From Chitinophaga pinensis (GTDB taxonomy: Bacteria; Bacteroidota; Bacteroidia; Chitinophagales; Chitinophagaceae): a stretch of DNA of 64,000 nt. Both the position numbers and the translations under genes were made by a program. Every line of letters begins with the position of its first letter. The first letter of the stretch is position 1. The notes beneath the pieces are model-generated. The model did not search any database and had not been told where the DNA came from. It saw only the letters and a list, made by a program, of their open reading frames with translations. The DNA is taken from NCBI GenBank assembly GCA_945862385.1, contig CAMAXV010000011.1, forward strand, positions 22,160 to 86,159, in the 5' to 3' direction. Below, piece by piece: positions 8,005 through 16,477 of the stretch.

Positions 8005-8676
8005 ATGTTGTATATCGTACCAACGCCAATAGGCAATCTTGCTGATATGACCTATAGAGCTGTTACGGTTTTACAGGAAGTGGACACTGTACTGGCTGAA
8101 GACACCAGAACATCAGGTGTCTTGCTTAAGCACTATGGCATAAGTAAGCCAATGCTTCCATATCACCAGCACAATGAACACAAAATAACCGGCAGGCTCA
8201 TCGAAGAATTGCAGGCTGGCAAAACTTTTGCGCTCATCACAGATGCAGGAACCCCTGGCATTTCAGACCCTGCTTTTTTCATCATCAGGGAATGTATTAA
8301 AAGCAATATCCGCGTGGAATGTCTGCCTGGAGCAACAGCTTTTGTTCCTGCATTGGTGAACAGCGGACTCCCATCAGATCGCTTTTGTTTTGAAGGATTC
8401 CTTCCGCTGAAAAAAGGAAGACATACTTTACTAACCAGTCTCTCTACCGAACCCCGAACCATCATTCTCTATGAATCACCTGTGAGGCTTGTGAAAACAC
8501 TGCTCCAGCTTATCACCTATTTTGGGGCAGACAGGCCATGTTCTGTTTCGAGGGAGTTATCTAAAAAATTTGAAGAGACAATACGCGGTACCCTTCAGGA
8601 AGTTCATGATTATTTTTCAAATAAAAGTGTTCGCGGAGAAATAGTCCTGCTCATTGGAGGCACACCCGATAAATAA
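8005..8676 (+). CDS. rsmI: 16S rRNA (cytidine(1402)-2'-O)-methyltransferase
   Basis: RsmI 2'-O-methylates C1402 in the ribosomal P site using SAM. The 223-residue product starts with the family hallmark MLYIVPTPIGNLADMTYRA. It contains AEDTRTSGVLLKHY, ITDAGTPGISDP (tetrapyrrole-methylase SAM pocket) and LPGATAFVPALVNSGLPSD. The ATG at 8005-8007 is chosen because it gives this exact start; an ATG-less extension upstream overlaps purS. It is followed at once by the helicase gene. Confidence 0.95.
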   Translation: MLYIVPTPIGNLADMTYRAVTVLQEVDTVLAEDTRTSGVLLKHYGISKPMLPYHQHNEHKITGRLIEELQAGKTFALITDAGTPGISDPAFFIIRECIKSNIRVECLPGATAFVPALVNSGLPSDRFCFEGFLPLKKGRHTLLTSLSTEPRTIILYESPVRLVKTLLQLITYFGADRPCSVSRELSKKFEETIRGTLQEVHDYFSNKSVRGEIVLLIGGTPDK

Positions 8677-8677
8677 G

Positions 8678-11143
8678 GTGCATGGCTTCGGCATCATATC
8701 ATCATGGCTTGAACAGCAGGGCAGAAGCCCATTTCCATTTCAGGAGGAAACCTGGAAGCAGATAGCTGAAGGGAAAAGCGGACTGGTTAACGCCCCAACC
8801 GGGTGTGGCAAGACCTATGCCGTTTTTCTTGGCGCACTCATCAGGTTCATCAATGCCCATCCGGATAACTGGCAAACCCGAAGAAAAAATAAAATCCGAC
8901 TGCTTTGGATTACCCCACTCAGGGCCCTTGCAAAAGACATTGGTCGGGCGATGGAAGAAGTGATCAAATCTCTTGAAATGTCTTGGCAGGTCGGTATCAG
9001 AAATGGAGATACCCCAACAGCAGAAAGACAAAAACAACGCAATAACCTGCCTGAAATACTCATCATCACGCCGGAAAGTCTGCATATCCTGCTTTCCACA
9101 AAAGATCATGGATTACTTTTTGAAAACCTGGAAGTTATTGCAGTAGACGAATGGCATGAGCTGATGGGTTCTAAGCGAGGCGTACTTACTGAACTTGCCA
9201 TAAGCAGAATCATCCATTGCAACAAAGTAACGTCTCCCGCTGTGTGGGGAATATCAGCAACCATTGGCAACCTTACAGAAGCGAGAGATGTTTTACTTGC
9301 ACCTGTCCTTTTAAAAAATCCTGATGCGGATAATGGCATCATTATCAGGGCAGACATTAACAAGCAGACCGAAGTCATCCCTTTGTTTCCCGAAGAAGTT
9401 GAAAGCTACCCATGGTCTGGGCACCTGGGCATCAAACTTGCCCGTCAGGTACTGCCAATCATTGAACAAAGCCGTTCTACACTGATTTTCATCAATACCC
9501 GCGGCATGAGTGAGATCTGGTACCAGACTTTATTACAGATTGCACCAGAGCTGGCAGGAGTTATTGCCCTACATCATGGGAGCATTGATAAAGAGCTGCG
9601 TTTCTGGGTGGAAGATGCTTTGCACGCGGGTAAGCTGAAAGCCGTGGTTTGTACTGCCAGCCTGGATCTTGGTGTTGATTTCAGGCCTGTTGAAACAATC
9701 ATTCAGGTTGGCTCTCCCAAAGGTGTTGCCAGATTTCTTCAAAGGGCAGGCAGAAGTGGCCATGCTCCCGGAGAAAAAAGCAAAATTTATTTTCTGCCAA
9801 CACATTCGCTGGAACTGTTGGAAGCAGCGGCACTGCAGGATGCACTCCATGAGAAACAGGTTGAGTCGAAACCACCGCTGCATTTGTGTTTTGATGTATT
9901 AACACAATACCTGTGCACACTTGCCGCCGGTGACGGTTTCTGTGCTGAAGAAGTTTACGAGCAGGTAACGCATACACACTGCTTCTGTGAAATGAGTACT
10001 TCAGAATGGCACACCGTGCTACAATACATTACCACCGGGGGAAATGCCCTCCGGGAGTATGATGAATACCAAAAAGTAATCATTGACGCAGGAACATTCA
10101 GCATGCCGGGAAGAAGGACTGTGATGAGACACCGCATGTCAATTGGCACAATTGTAAGCGACGCCATGATGAAAGTGAAGTGGATAAGTGGCGGCTATGT
10201 AGGAGTTATTGAAGAATGGTTTATTTCAAAACTAAAACCCGGAGATGTATTCTCTCTGGCAGGCAGAAACCTGGAACTTGTTTCGATCAAAGACATGACA
10301 GTGCAGGTACGCAAAAGCAATGCTAAAAAGTCTATTGTCCCCTCCTGGATGGGTGGCAGGATGCCACTTTCAGCAAACCTGGGCACTTTGCTGCGAAAAA
10401 AACTAACTGAAGCCGGCAAAGGAGATTCAAATGATTTAATCCTGAACAAACTGCAACCAATATTTACCCTCCAACAAGCCATTTCAGCAATTCCAGGCAA
10501 AGAAGAACTGCTGATTGAGCTTATACATACAAAGGATGGTTACCATCTTTTCTGCCATACATTTGAGGGAAGGCTTGTAAATGAGGCCATGGCGGCTATC
10601 CTGGCATGGAGAATTTCCAGGATTCATCCCATTACATTTTCCTTTGCCATGAACGACTACAGTTTTGAGTTGCTGAGTGACCAGCCAATACCCCTAAATG
10701 AAGAAAACGTATACGAACTTTTTTCAGCGGTAAATCTAACTGAAGATATTCAGCGCAGCGTAAATGCAACAGAGATGGCGAAAAGGAAATTCAGGGATAT
10801 TGCAGTGATTGGAGGCCTGGTCTTTCAGGGCATGCCGGGGGAACAGAAAAAAGCAAGGCACCTGCAATCATCCTCATCACTTCTATTCAATGTATTCCTG
10901 GAGTATGATGCGGATAACATCCTGTTAAGACAGGCATTTCAGGAAGTGATGGACAGTCAGATGGAAGAAAGCAGATTGCGTGAAATGCTCAAACGTATTG
11001 CAAATTCCAGCATTATCATCACTCATCCCGAAAAACTCACCCCCTTTTCTTTTCCTGTAAAAGTTGACTCCATGCGCGAAAGCATGTCTTCAGAAAAACT
11101 GGAAGACAGGATCAGAAAAATGATCATCGAATCTCAACGATAA
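8678..11143 (+). CDS. Ligase-associated DEXH-box DNA helicase (Lhr-like)
   Basis: This is an SF2 helicase of the Lhr-C type found with ATP-dependent ligases in bacterial DNA-damage clusters. The first RecA domain has NAPTGCGKTYA (Walker A), VDEWHEL (DEXH) and SATIGN. The second has HHGS and LQRAGRSGHAPG. A winged-helix and Lhr-core C-terminal half follows. No ATG is near the N-terminus. Options are GTG at 8678 (chosen, 1 nt after the rsmI stop, 821 aa) or TTG at 8654 (829 aa, overlapping rsmI). The partner nuclease gene pdeM lies convergently 19 nt away, but the ligase and exonuclease partners are not in the window. Confidence 0.92.
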   Translation: MHGFGIISSWLEQQGRSPFPFQEETWKQIAEGKSGLVNAPTGCGKTYAVFLGALIRFINAHPDNWQTRRKNKIRLLWITPLRALAKDIGRAMEEVIKSLEMSWQVGIRNGDTPTAERQKQRNNLPEILIITPESLHILLSTKDHGLLFENLEVIAVDEWHELMGSKRGVLTELAISRIIHCNKVTSPAVWGISATIGNLTEARDVLLAPVLLKNPDADNGIIIRADINKQTEVIPLFPEEVESYPWSGHLGIKLARQVLPIIEQSRSTLIFINTRGMSEIWYQTLLQIAPELAGVIALHHGSIDKELRFWVEDALHAGKLKAVVCTASLDLGVDFRPVETIIQVGSPKGVARFLQRAGRSGHAPGEKSKIYFLPTHSLELLEAAALQDALHEKQVESKPPLHLCFDVLTQYLCTLAAGDGFCAEEVYEQVTHTHCFCEMSTSEWHTVLQYITTGGNALREYDEYQKVIIDAGTFSMPGRRTVMRHRMSIGTIVSDAMMKVKWISGGYVGVIEEWFISKLKPGDVFSLAGRNLELVSIKDMTVQVRKSNAKKSIVPSWMGGRMPLSANLGTLLRKKLTEAGKGDSNDLILNKLQPIFTLQQAISAIPGKEELLIELIHTKDGYHLFCHTFEGRLVNEAMAAILAWRISRIHPITFSFAMNDYSFELLSDQPIPLNEENVYELFSAVNLTEDIQRSVNATEMAKRKFRDIAVIGGLVFQGMPGEQKKARHLQSSSSLLFNVFLEYDADNILLRQAFQEVMDSQMEESRLREMLKRIANSSIIITHPEKLTPFSFPVKVDSMRESMSSEKLEDRIRKMIIESQR

Positions 11144-11162
11144 ATGATAGCATTTCAGTTTT

Positions 11163-11834
11163 TTATTTACAGGTTATCTGAAATATTGCAGCATGTCTAT
11201 CCCCCGAAGAAATGGCAAAAACCTCATCGCCAACTGATGGATGAATTAGGTATTTACCTGTAAACCTGCTAAAGGCAGGCAGTATGCATTGATTTGTTGT
11301 AAAGTAAAAACATGGGAGGGATATCGATTGCTTTCCTACCCCACTCAACCTGACACCCGGATGCAAATGACCAGAAAATGCGAAGCTATCCGCAGGAACG
11401 ATAGCTGGTTTTTCGTGAATAAAGTAGAATGGACCAATGGCATAATCAGTTCCGAGGACTTCAATACCCAAGTCCGTATACGCCTGATCAGACAAGATCT
11501 CATGATTGCCCCTTACCATGCAACATCGGAAATCCTTTCTTGCTTTCCGCCATTGGCTGAACAACTGGTGTTCTTCATTGGCAATACTGTGAAAAAAATC
11601 ACCTGTTACAAGCAATGTATCAGGCTTAAAGTGATCCAGGATTGTATCCAGCCGGCTTATATCTTCTTGGAATATGATTCCGGGTACTGCAATGCCCGAT
11701 TTCCGGAAATGAGCTGACTTGCCAATGTGCAAATCACTAACAATGAGTATGCTTTTATCTTCCCAGAAAATGCATCTCTGAGGGCTCAGCCAAAGATTTT
11801 GTCCAAGTTTTCTAATCAGTAAATCATTTCCCAT
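11163..11834 (-). CDS. pdeM: Ligase-associated DNA damage response endonuclease PdeM
   Basis: This is a 223-residue calcineurin-like metallophosphoesterase. Metal motifs in order are SDLHIGKSAHFRKSG (D-x-H), TGDFFHS (GD), RGNHE (GNH) and SGHLHPG (GHxH). The conserved HIGKxxHFRKxGIA-like stretch is typical of PdeM, which works with the Lhr-type helicase, an ATP-dependent ligase and a beta-CASP exonuclease in DNA repair. It is the last gene of a minus-strand run beginning with the kinase-RapZ fusion and faces the helicase gene tail to tail. Confidence 0.92.
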   Translation of the reverse strand: MGNDLLIRKLGQNLWLSPQRCIFWEDKSILIVSDLHIGKSAHFRKSGIAVPGIIFQEDISRLDTILDHFKPDTLLVTGDFFHSIANEEHQLFSQWRKARKDFRCCMVRGNHEILSDQAYTDLGIEVLGTDYAIGPFYFIHEKPAIVPADSFAFSGHLHPGVRLSGVGKQSISLPCFYFTTNQCILPAFSRFTGKYLIHPSVGDEVFAISSGDRHAAIFQITCK

Positions 11835-11847
11835 GCAAAGTGTGGTC

Positions 11848-12333
11848 CTACCGCTTCTGTGGGATTAGCACTTCCGGATATTGTTTTGCGATGGTGTCCA
11901 TTACCGCAACTGACCAGTTGGCGAGAGCAAGCTTTTCTGCTTCAGTAAGCACCGCATCCTTATGAATCCAGGTATAACTATCCAAAGGCATTTCACCCTC
12001 TTTAACCATTTCATTGACCTCTTCCATTTTATGATGCGCCTTCCTCGGTTTGTAAGTCAGGAATTCATCAAAATTGAGTTCACCTTTTCCTTCATCAACA
12101 TGATGATCGAGCCAGGCTGCAACAGGCTGTATAGAAGCATACCAGGGATAAACAGTATTGTTGGAATGACAATCATTACATGCCTTTGTAAGAATGGCAT
12201 TTACATCTTCAGGAACTGCATAGGCGTTCCCTATGTTGTTGGATGCAGGCCCGGAGGATATATTTCGAGCCGGACGGTAAAATTGAATAGCCACAAAAAG
12301 TATTGCCAGCCCGATCAGTATTTTCTTCAACAT
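11848..12333 (-). CDS. Haem-binding domain protein
   Basis: This 161-residue exported protein has an N-terminal hydrophobic anchor or signal (LKKILIGLAILFVAIQFY). A single c-type haem motif CNDCH (about residues 52-56) is followed by SNNTVYPWYA. This layout and the PRKAHHKMEEV region match the small haem-binding domain family common in Bacteroidota. It should sit in the periplasm, probably membrane-tethered. Electron transfer is likely, but partners are unknown. It lies 13 nt upstream of pdeM and 25 nt downstream of the MurU-like gene on the same strand. Confidence 0.88.
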   Translation of the reverse strand: MLKKILIGLAILFVAIQFYRPARNISSGPASNNIGNAYAVPEDVNAILTKACNDCHSNNTVYPWYASIQPVAAWLDHHVDEGKGELNFDEFLTYKPRKAHHKMEEVNEMVKEGEMPLDSYTWIHKDAVLTEAEKLALANWSVAVMDTIAKQYPEVLIPQKR

Positions 12334-12358
12334 AGATTTTTTTTGAAATTTATGAAAT

Positions 12359-13084
12359 TTAATCGAAAAGTAATTCAGCCTTGTTCAGTGATTCTGGCTT
12401 CCCTACGTCTAGCACAAGGTCTCCCGAATGATCGAAACCCAAAATTTTGTGTTCCGCTGCCAGCGTCAGGTATATGTCAGTGATTGAGAATTTACCGGAT
12501 TGTGGTAATAGGTCAAAAATTGCAGGATCAATGATATGGATGCCGGAAAAAGCAAAAGCTTGTGTATTTTCTACTTCATTGTTAGCCCATTTAAACTCGC
12601 CTGCTTTAACATTTTGCCAACCTGCAAGCTGCATATCCTGATCGAAGAGCAATTTACGAGAACTGTCTCTATTTGTAACCGCCAGTGTGGCCAGAGGATG
12701 GTGAGACTTGTGGTAGTTCATCATGCGCTGCAAACTGATATTTGTCAGAATGTCTACATTCATCACTACGAATGGAACTGTGTCATTATCAAAATAATGC
12801 CTCGCGTAAGCCAGTCCACCGCCAGTTTCGAATGGACCATCTTTTTCATGCGATAAATGAATTCTCAGTTCAGGCATTGCGATCAAACCAACTGCAGCTT
12901 CCACCTGATCTGCAAAATGATGGGTGTTGACTACAATTTCCCTGATACCTGCCTGATAAAGGAAACGAACATTCCGCTCCAACAGTGTTTTGCCATTTAC
13001 CTGTGCCAGTGCTTTGGGATGATTATCCGTAAAGGGCTTCAGCCTTGTACCCAAACCGGCAGCAAAAATCATGGCTTTTTTCAT
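12359..13084 (-). CDS. MurU-like sugar-1-phosphate nucleotidyltransferase
   Basis: This 241-residue NTP-transferase has the pyrophosphorylase signature FAAGLGTRLKPFTDNHPK at the N-terminus. GPFETGGGLAYA and NVDILTN (metal Asp) follow. ETGGG and overall length resemble MurU, which converts N-acetylmuramate 1-phosphate to UDP-MurNAc in anabolic cell-wall recycling. The gene directly follows a gene whose kinase half resembles AmgK, the preceding enzyme in that route. The ATG at 13082-13084 (MKKAMIF) is chosen; a longer frame would overlap the upstream gene. Another NDP-sugar activity cannot be excluded. Confidence 0.82.
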   Translation of the reverse strand: MKKAMIFAAGLGTRLKPFTDNHPKALAQVNGKTLLERNVRFLYQAGIREIVVNTHHFADQVEAAVGLIAMPELRIHLSHEKDGPFETGGGLAYARHYFDNDTVPFVVMNVDILTNISLQRMMNYHKSHHPLATLAVTNRDSSRKLLFDQDMQLAGWQNVKAGEFKWANNEVENTQAFAFSGIHIIDPAIFDLLPQSGKFSITDIYLTLAAEHKILGFDHSGDLVLDVGKPESLNKAELLFD

Positions 13085-13104
13085 GAAATGAAGTTGTGGT
13101 TTAA

Positions 13105-14562
13105 TCAGTAGCGCTCGTTCACCCACCCTTTGGCTTCCTGCTCAACATGGGTAACAACTGCTTTGATTTTGAATTTTTCTTCCAGATGGGCTGCAAGCCT
13201 GTCAGCCGCAAAAACACTCCGGTGTTGTCCACCAGTACAACCAAAGCTGATGGTCAGTCCCTCGAAATCCCTTTTCAGGTAATCAGCAACAGAGATATCA
13301 ACAATGCCGAAAACGTGTTGTAAAAAAGCAGGCATCTGGGTCTTCTGAAGCAAGAATTCCTGCACAGCCTTATCTCTACCTGTTTGCGTTTTATAAGCTT
13401 CAATTCTGCCAGGATTAAGGATACCCCTGCAATCAAAAACATAGCCTCCACCATTACCAAACCTGTCTTCCGGAATTCCCTTGCGGTATGAGAAACTGTT
13501 AATCTGGATAGTCAACTTGGTATTTTCGTTGGCCAAAAGTGGCTCAAACCGACTCATCATATTGTCTGATACAATAGCCTGCAATACTTTCTGCAATGCA
13601 GGAAGCCTGATTGGGAGTGATTTATTTTCCAGGAACCATTTCAGGTTTTTCAAGGCGAAAGGAATGCTGGCAATAAAGTGTGGCTTTCGTTCAAACAAAC
13701 CCCTGAAACCATAAGCACCCAGTGTTTGCAGCATCCGGATCAAAACAAAGCCGTCGTAATTATCCAGAAAATCCTTCCTGTCAAGCTTACCTTCTAACTG
13801 CATGTTAACCTGCTCGAAATAATACATTGCCAGATCGTCCCGCCATTCGTAAGGCATCTGTGCACGGGCCTGCCAGAGTAAAGAAGCAATATCATATTGC
13901 AATGCACCCTGCATACCTCCCTGATAATCTATAAAAAAAGGCTGGCCATCTTTTATCATCACGTTCCTGCTCTGACAATCCCTGTGCATGAAAAACTGAT
14001 TTTCTTCCTGCATGAGGTAGTTGCTGAGCAATTCAAAATCATTCATCAACAGGTTCTTGTCGTATGGCAAATCAAGTGCCCTGACAAAATAATAAAGAAA
14101 ATAAAGTAGATCTGAGTATATGGCCTGTTTATCGAATGAACGGGTAGCAATACAATTACCGTAATCCAGGTCTTTACCACCCTTCACCTGAAGTAAAGCA
14201 AGTGCATCACAGGTTTTCTTAAATAACTTGAACACCTCTTCTGAAAATCCTTCCTTGCGGATACAGTCAAATAATGAGACATTACCCAGATCTGATTGCA
14301 CATAAAATTCACGACCCTCACCTTCCAGTAAGATATTGGGAACGGGTAATGCCAATCCGGAAAAATGCTTTGTAAACTCAATGAATGCATTGTTTTCCGG
14401 AATATTGAACGGATTGTACGTGAGTATGTACGATTGATCAGGATAATTTATCCGAAAATACTGCCTGTTACTGCCCGCCTGAGCCAACGTTTCCAGCTGA
14501 CAGGTCTGTCCGGGCTGCCATGCATTAATCTGATCAGAAACCTTTTGAAATGCGTCTTGCAT
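13105..14562 (-). CDS. AmgK-like sugar kinase fused to a RapZ C-terminal domain
   Basis: This is a 485-residue two-domain protein. Residues ~1-335 are an aminoglycoside-phosphotransferase/AmgK-type kinase. They carry AGSNRQYFRI near the N-terminus, the catalytic loop MHRDCQSRNVM (about 192-202), and the metal Asp in FIDYQGGMQGALQYDIASLL. Residues ~350-475 match the RapZ C-terminal domain: SFSYRKGIPED, GGGYVFDCRGILNPG and GCTGGQHRSV. RapZ's Walker-A N-terminal domain is absent. In enterobacteria the RapZ C-terminal domain senses glucosamine-6-phosphate; AmgK phosphorylates MurNAc/GlcNAc at C1. With the MurU-like gene next, I infer a cell-wall amino-sugar salvage role with possible built-in sensing. 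Confidence 0.85.
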   Translation of the reverse strand: MQDAFQKVSDQINAWQPGQTCQLETLAQAGSNRQYFRINYPDQSYILTYNPFNIPENNAFIEFTKHFSGLALPVPNILLEGEGREFYVQSDLGNVSLFDCIRKEGFSEEVFKLFKKTCDALALLQVKGGKDLDYGNCIATRSFDKQAIYSDLLYFLYYFVRALDLPYDKNLLMNDFELLSNYLMQEENQFFMHRDCQSRNVMIKDGQPFFIDYQGGMQGALQYDIASLLWQARAQMPYEWRDDLAMYYFEQVNMQLEGKLDRKDFLDNYDGFVLIRMLQTLGAYGFRGLFERKPHFIASIPFALKNLKWFLENKSLPIRLPALQKVLQAIVSDNMMSRFEPLLANENTKLTIQINSFSYRKGIPEDRFGNGGGYVFDCRGILNPGRIEAYKTQTGRDKAVQEFLLQKTQMPAFLQHVFGIVDISVADYLKRDFEGLTISFGCTGGQHRSVFAADRLAAHLEEKFKIKAVVTHVEQEAKGWVNERY

Positions 14563-14569
14563 AAGTTTG

Positions 14570-14577
14570 CAAAGTTA
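14570..14577 (-). promoter_or_regulatory. -7 box TAACTTTG of the kinase-RapZ fusion gene
   Basis: This is an exact TAnnTTTG match on the minus strand, 7 nt from the ATG at 14562, implying a very short or absent 5' leader. The opposite strand carries the box for the divergent methyltransferase gene at 14610-14617. Confidence 0.6.
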
Positions 14578-14609
14578 CCTTTTATTCCGGAAGGAAAAAG
14601 CCCTTGGCG

Positions 14610-14617
14610 TATATTTG
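14610..14617 (+). promoter_or_regulatory. -7 box TATATTTG of the TrmH-family gene
   Basis: This is an exact TAnnTTTG match 4 nt before the ATG at 14622. It supports that ATG over the TTG at 14604, which lies upstream of the box. The predicted transcript is leaderless or nearly so. Confidence 0.6.
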
Positions 14618-14621
14618 CCCT

Positions 14622-15152
14622 ATGCTTAAAAAAGCCATGGATGAATTGCAAAGACTGAGCAGGGAGGATTTCCAGGCAGCCCCTAAAACAGGCATCACTG
14701 TTTTGCTGGAAAATGTAAGAAGCATGCAAAATGTGGGGAGTGTATTCAGAACATGTGACGGCTTCATGATTGAAAAACTGATTTTATGCGGATACACACC
14801 TCATCCACCCCACAGAGATATCAACAAATCAGCATTAGGCGCAACTGAAACAGTTAATTGGACTGGCATTACGGACATAATGAATGCCATTGAAAGCTTA
14901 AGGAAGGAAGATTACACAATTTATGCAGTAGAGCAGGTGCATAACAGCATTATGTTGGATAACGCCAGATTTAACCCTGCTCAAAAATATGCACTTGTCT
15001 TTGGCAATGAAGCTGAAGGTGTTCAGGAATCAACTATCGCAGCATGTGATGGATGCATTGAAATTCCACAGTTCGGCAGTAAACATTCTTTCAACATCAG
15101 TGTTGCAACAGGAATAGTTTTGTGGGAAATGGTAAAACAACTTAACGTATGA
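14622..15152 (+). CDS. TrmH/SpoU-family RNA 2'-O-methyltransferase
   Basis: This 176-residue SPOUT methyltransferase carries the three family motifs: ENVRSMQNVGSVFRTCD, ALVFGNEAEGVQ, and PQFGSKHSFNISVATGIVLWE near the C-terminus. These form the knotted SAM site. It has no N-terminal substrate-binding extension, so the RNA target (tRNA or rRNA) cannot be set. The ATG at 14622 is chosen because the promoter box lies only 4 nt upstream. Its stop overlaps the UbiA-family gene by 4 nt. Confidence 0.9.
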   Translation: MLKKAMDELQRLSREDFQAAPKTGITVLLENVRSMQNVGSVFRTCDGFMIEKLILCGYTPHPPHRDINKSALGATETVNWTGITDIMNAIESLRKEDYTIYAVEQVHNSIMLDNARFNPAQKYALVFGNEAEGVQESTIAACDGCIEIPQFGSKHSFNISVATGIVLWEMVKQLNV

Positions 15153-16060
15153 AAAAGCTGACAAACTACCTTTCGCTGGTTAAATTCTCACATACCATAT
15201 TTGCACTGCCTTTCGCTTTAACCGGATTTTTTTTAGGCGTCCGTGAAATTTCGGATATCAAGGGAGGTAACAGCCTCGGCTGGTCTCTTACGGGAAATTA
15301 TTTTAGTACGCATTACGACCTGTTTTTCTATGTTTTGCTTTGCATGGTTTTTGCAAGAAGCTCCGCGATGGCATTCAACAGGTACCTCGACAGGGAATTT
15401 GACGCAAAAAATCCAAGAACTGCTGTGCGCGAAATACCTAGAGGTGTAATCAGTCCGGCTGCTGCATTGCGGTTTACAGTACTCAATGCCATATTGTTCA
15501 TTGTTGCTGCAGGCCTGATAAATACAACATGCCTCTACCTCTCTCCTGTTGCTTTACTCGTTATCCTGGGCTATAGCTATACCAAAAGATTTACACCCCT
15601 TTGCCACCTCGTTTTGGGTGTGGGACTGGCACTGGCACCGGTTGGTGCATTTATTGCAGTTACCGAATTTGCCAATGTTGGTATCATCCTGCTCTCACTG
15701 GCGGTAGCCTGCTGGGTGAGTGGCTTTGACATCATTTATGCCCTTCAGGATGAACAGTTTGATAAAACTCAGGGACTGAAATCAATTCCAACTATGCTGG
15801 GGCCTGTTCGATCGCTCTTTGTCTCTAAAATACTCCATATCATAACAACTGCTTGCATCATTGTTTCGGGCATATTGTTTAACATGAACTTGCTTTACTT
15901 CACAGGAGCCGCTTTATTCTCTCTCATGTTGATCTGGCAGCACCTTCTGGTAAAACCACATGACCTGAGCAAAGTGAATATGGCATTTATGACAACAAAC
16001 GGACTGGCAAGCATCTTTTTTTCAATCGCTGCTTTGCTGGATTTATTCATATTCAATTAA
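15149..16060 (+). CDS. UbiA-family prenyltransferase (MqnP candidate)
   Basis: This 303-residue integral membrane prenyltransferase has about eight hydrophobic segments. Both Asp-rich motifs are visible: NRYLDREFDAKNPRTAVREI and YALQDEQFDKTQGLKSIP. The first resembles the UbiA-like subgroup used in the futalosine menaquinone pathway (MqnP). mqnB and mqnD are present at 49.9-51.4 kb, so this gene may attach the polyprenyl tail in menaquinone synthesis. That role is inferred; another aromatic acceptor is possible. It is coupled by a 4-nt overlap to the methyltransferase gene and followed 3 nt later by ruvX. Confidence 0.85.
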   Translation: MKKLTNYLSLVKFSHTIFALPFALTGFFLGVREISDIKGGNSLGWSLTGNYFSTHYDLFFYVLLCMVFARSSAMAFNRYLDREFDAKNPRTAVREIPRGVISPAAALRFTVLNAILFIVAAGLINTTCLYLSPVALLVILGYSYTKRFTPLCHLVLGVGLALAPVGAFIAVTEFANVGIILLSLAVACWVSGFDIIYALQDEQFDKTQGLKSIPTMLGPVRSLFVSKILHIITTACIIVSGILFNMNLLYFTGAALFSLMLIWQHLLVKPHDLSKVNMAFMTTNGLASIFFSIAALLDLFIFN

Positions 16061-16063
16061 ATT

Positions 16064-16477
16064 ATGGCTAGAATACTGGCATTGGATTATGGAAAAAAAA
16101 GAACCGGTATTGCGGTTACAGACCCACTGAAAATTATTGCACAGGGACTGACTACGGTTGACACACAACAGCTTTTTGAATTCCTGAAAGATTACATTGG
16201 TCGCGAAGCCACAGAACGAATTGTAATCGGACTGCCCTTTAACCTCGATGGCTCTCCTACAGATTCAACAGCTGCTGTTCAGCATTGCATCAGGAGGCTC
16301 AAAAACACTTTTCCCGATATACCTGTCACACCTGTAGATGAAGCCCACACCTCACGCATGGCAGGCAGGGCCATGGTTGAGATGGGTATGAAAAAGAAAG
16401 ACAGACAAAAGGAGGGGATGATTGATGAAATTGCAGCCACAATCATATTACAGGAGTATCTTAACTTTGCTTCATGA
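16064..16477 (+). CDS. ruvX: Putative pre-16S rRNA nuclease / Holliday junction resolvase homologue (YqgF)
   Basis: This 137-residue RNase-H-fold protein has LALDYGKKRTGIAVTD at the N-terminus (first catalytic Asp), IVIGLPFNLDGS in the centre, and a C-terminal DEIAATIILQEYL (last catalytic Asp). Length and motifs are standard for YqgF/RuvX, which matures the 16S rRNA 5' end and was earlier proposed as a resolvase. It overlaps def by 4 nt. Confidence 0.93.
   Translation: MARILALDYGKKRTGIAVTDPLKIIAQGLTTVDTQQLFEFLKDYIGREATERIVIGLPFNLDGSPTDSTAAVQHCIRRLKNTFPDIPVTPVDEAHTSRMAGRAMVEMGMKKKDRQKEGMIDEIAATIILQEYLNFAS

Noticed and set aside
11262..11280. CCTGCTAAAGGCAGG-like sequence resembling the 304-430 repeat palindrome.
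   Set aside because: It lies inside the pdeM coding region, matches only the palindrome core imperfectly and lacks the flanking GATTAGT words.
12359..13126. Longer start for the MurU-like gene at 13126.
   Set aside because: It would overlap the fusion gene by 22 bp and adds residues before the MKKAMIFAAG start typical of the family.
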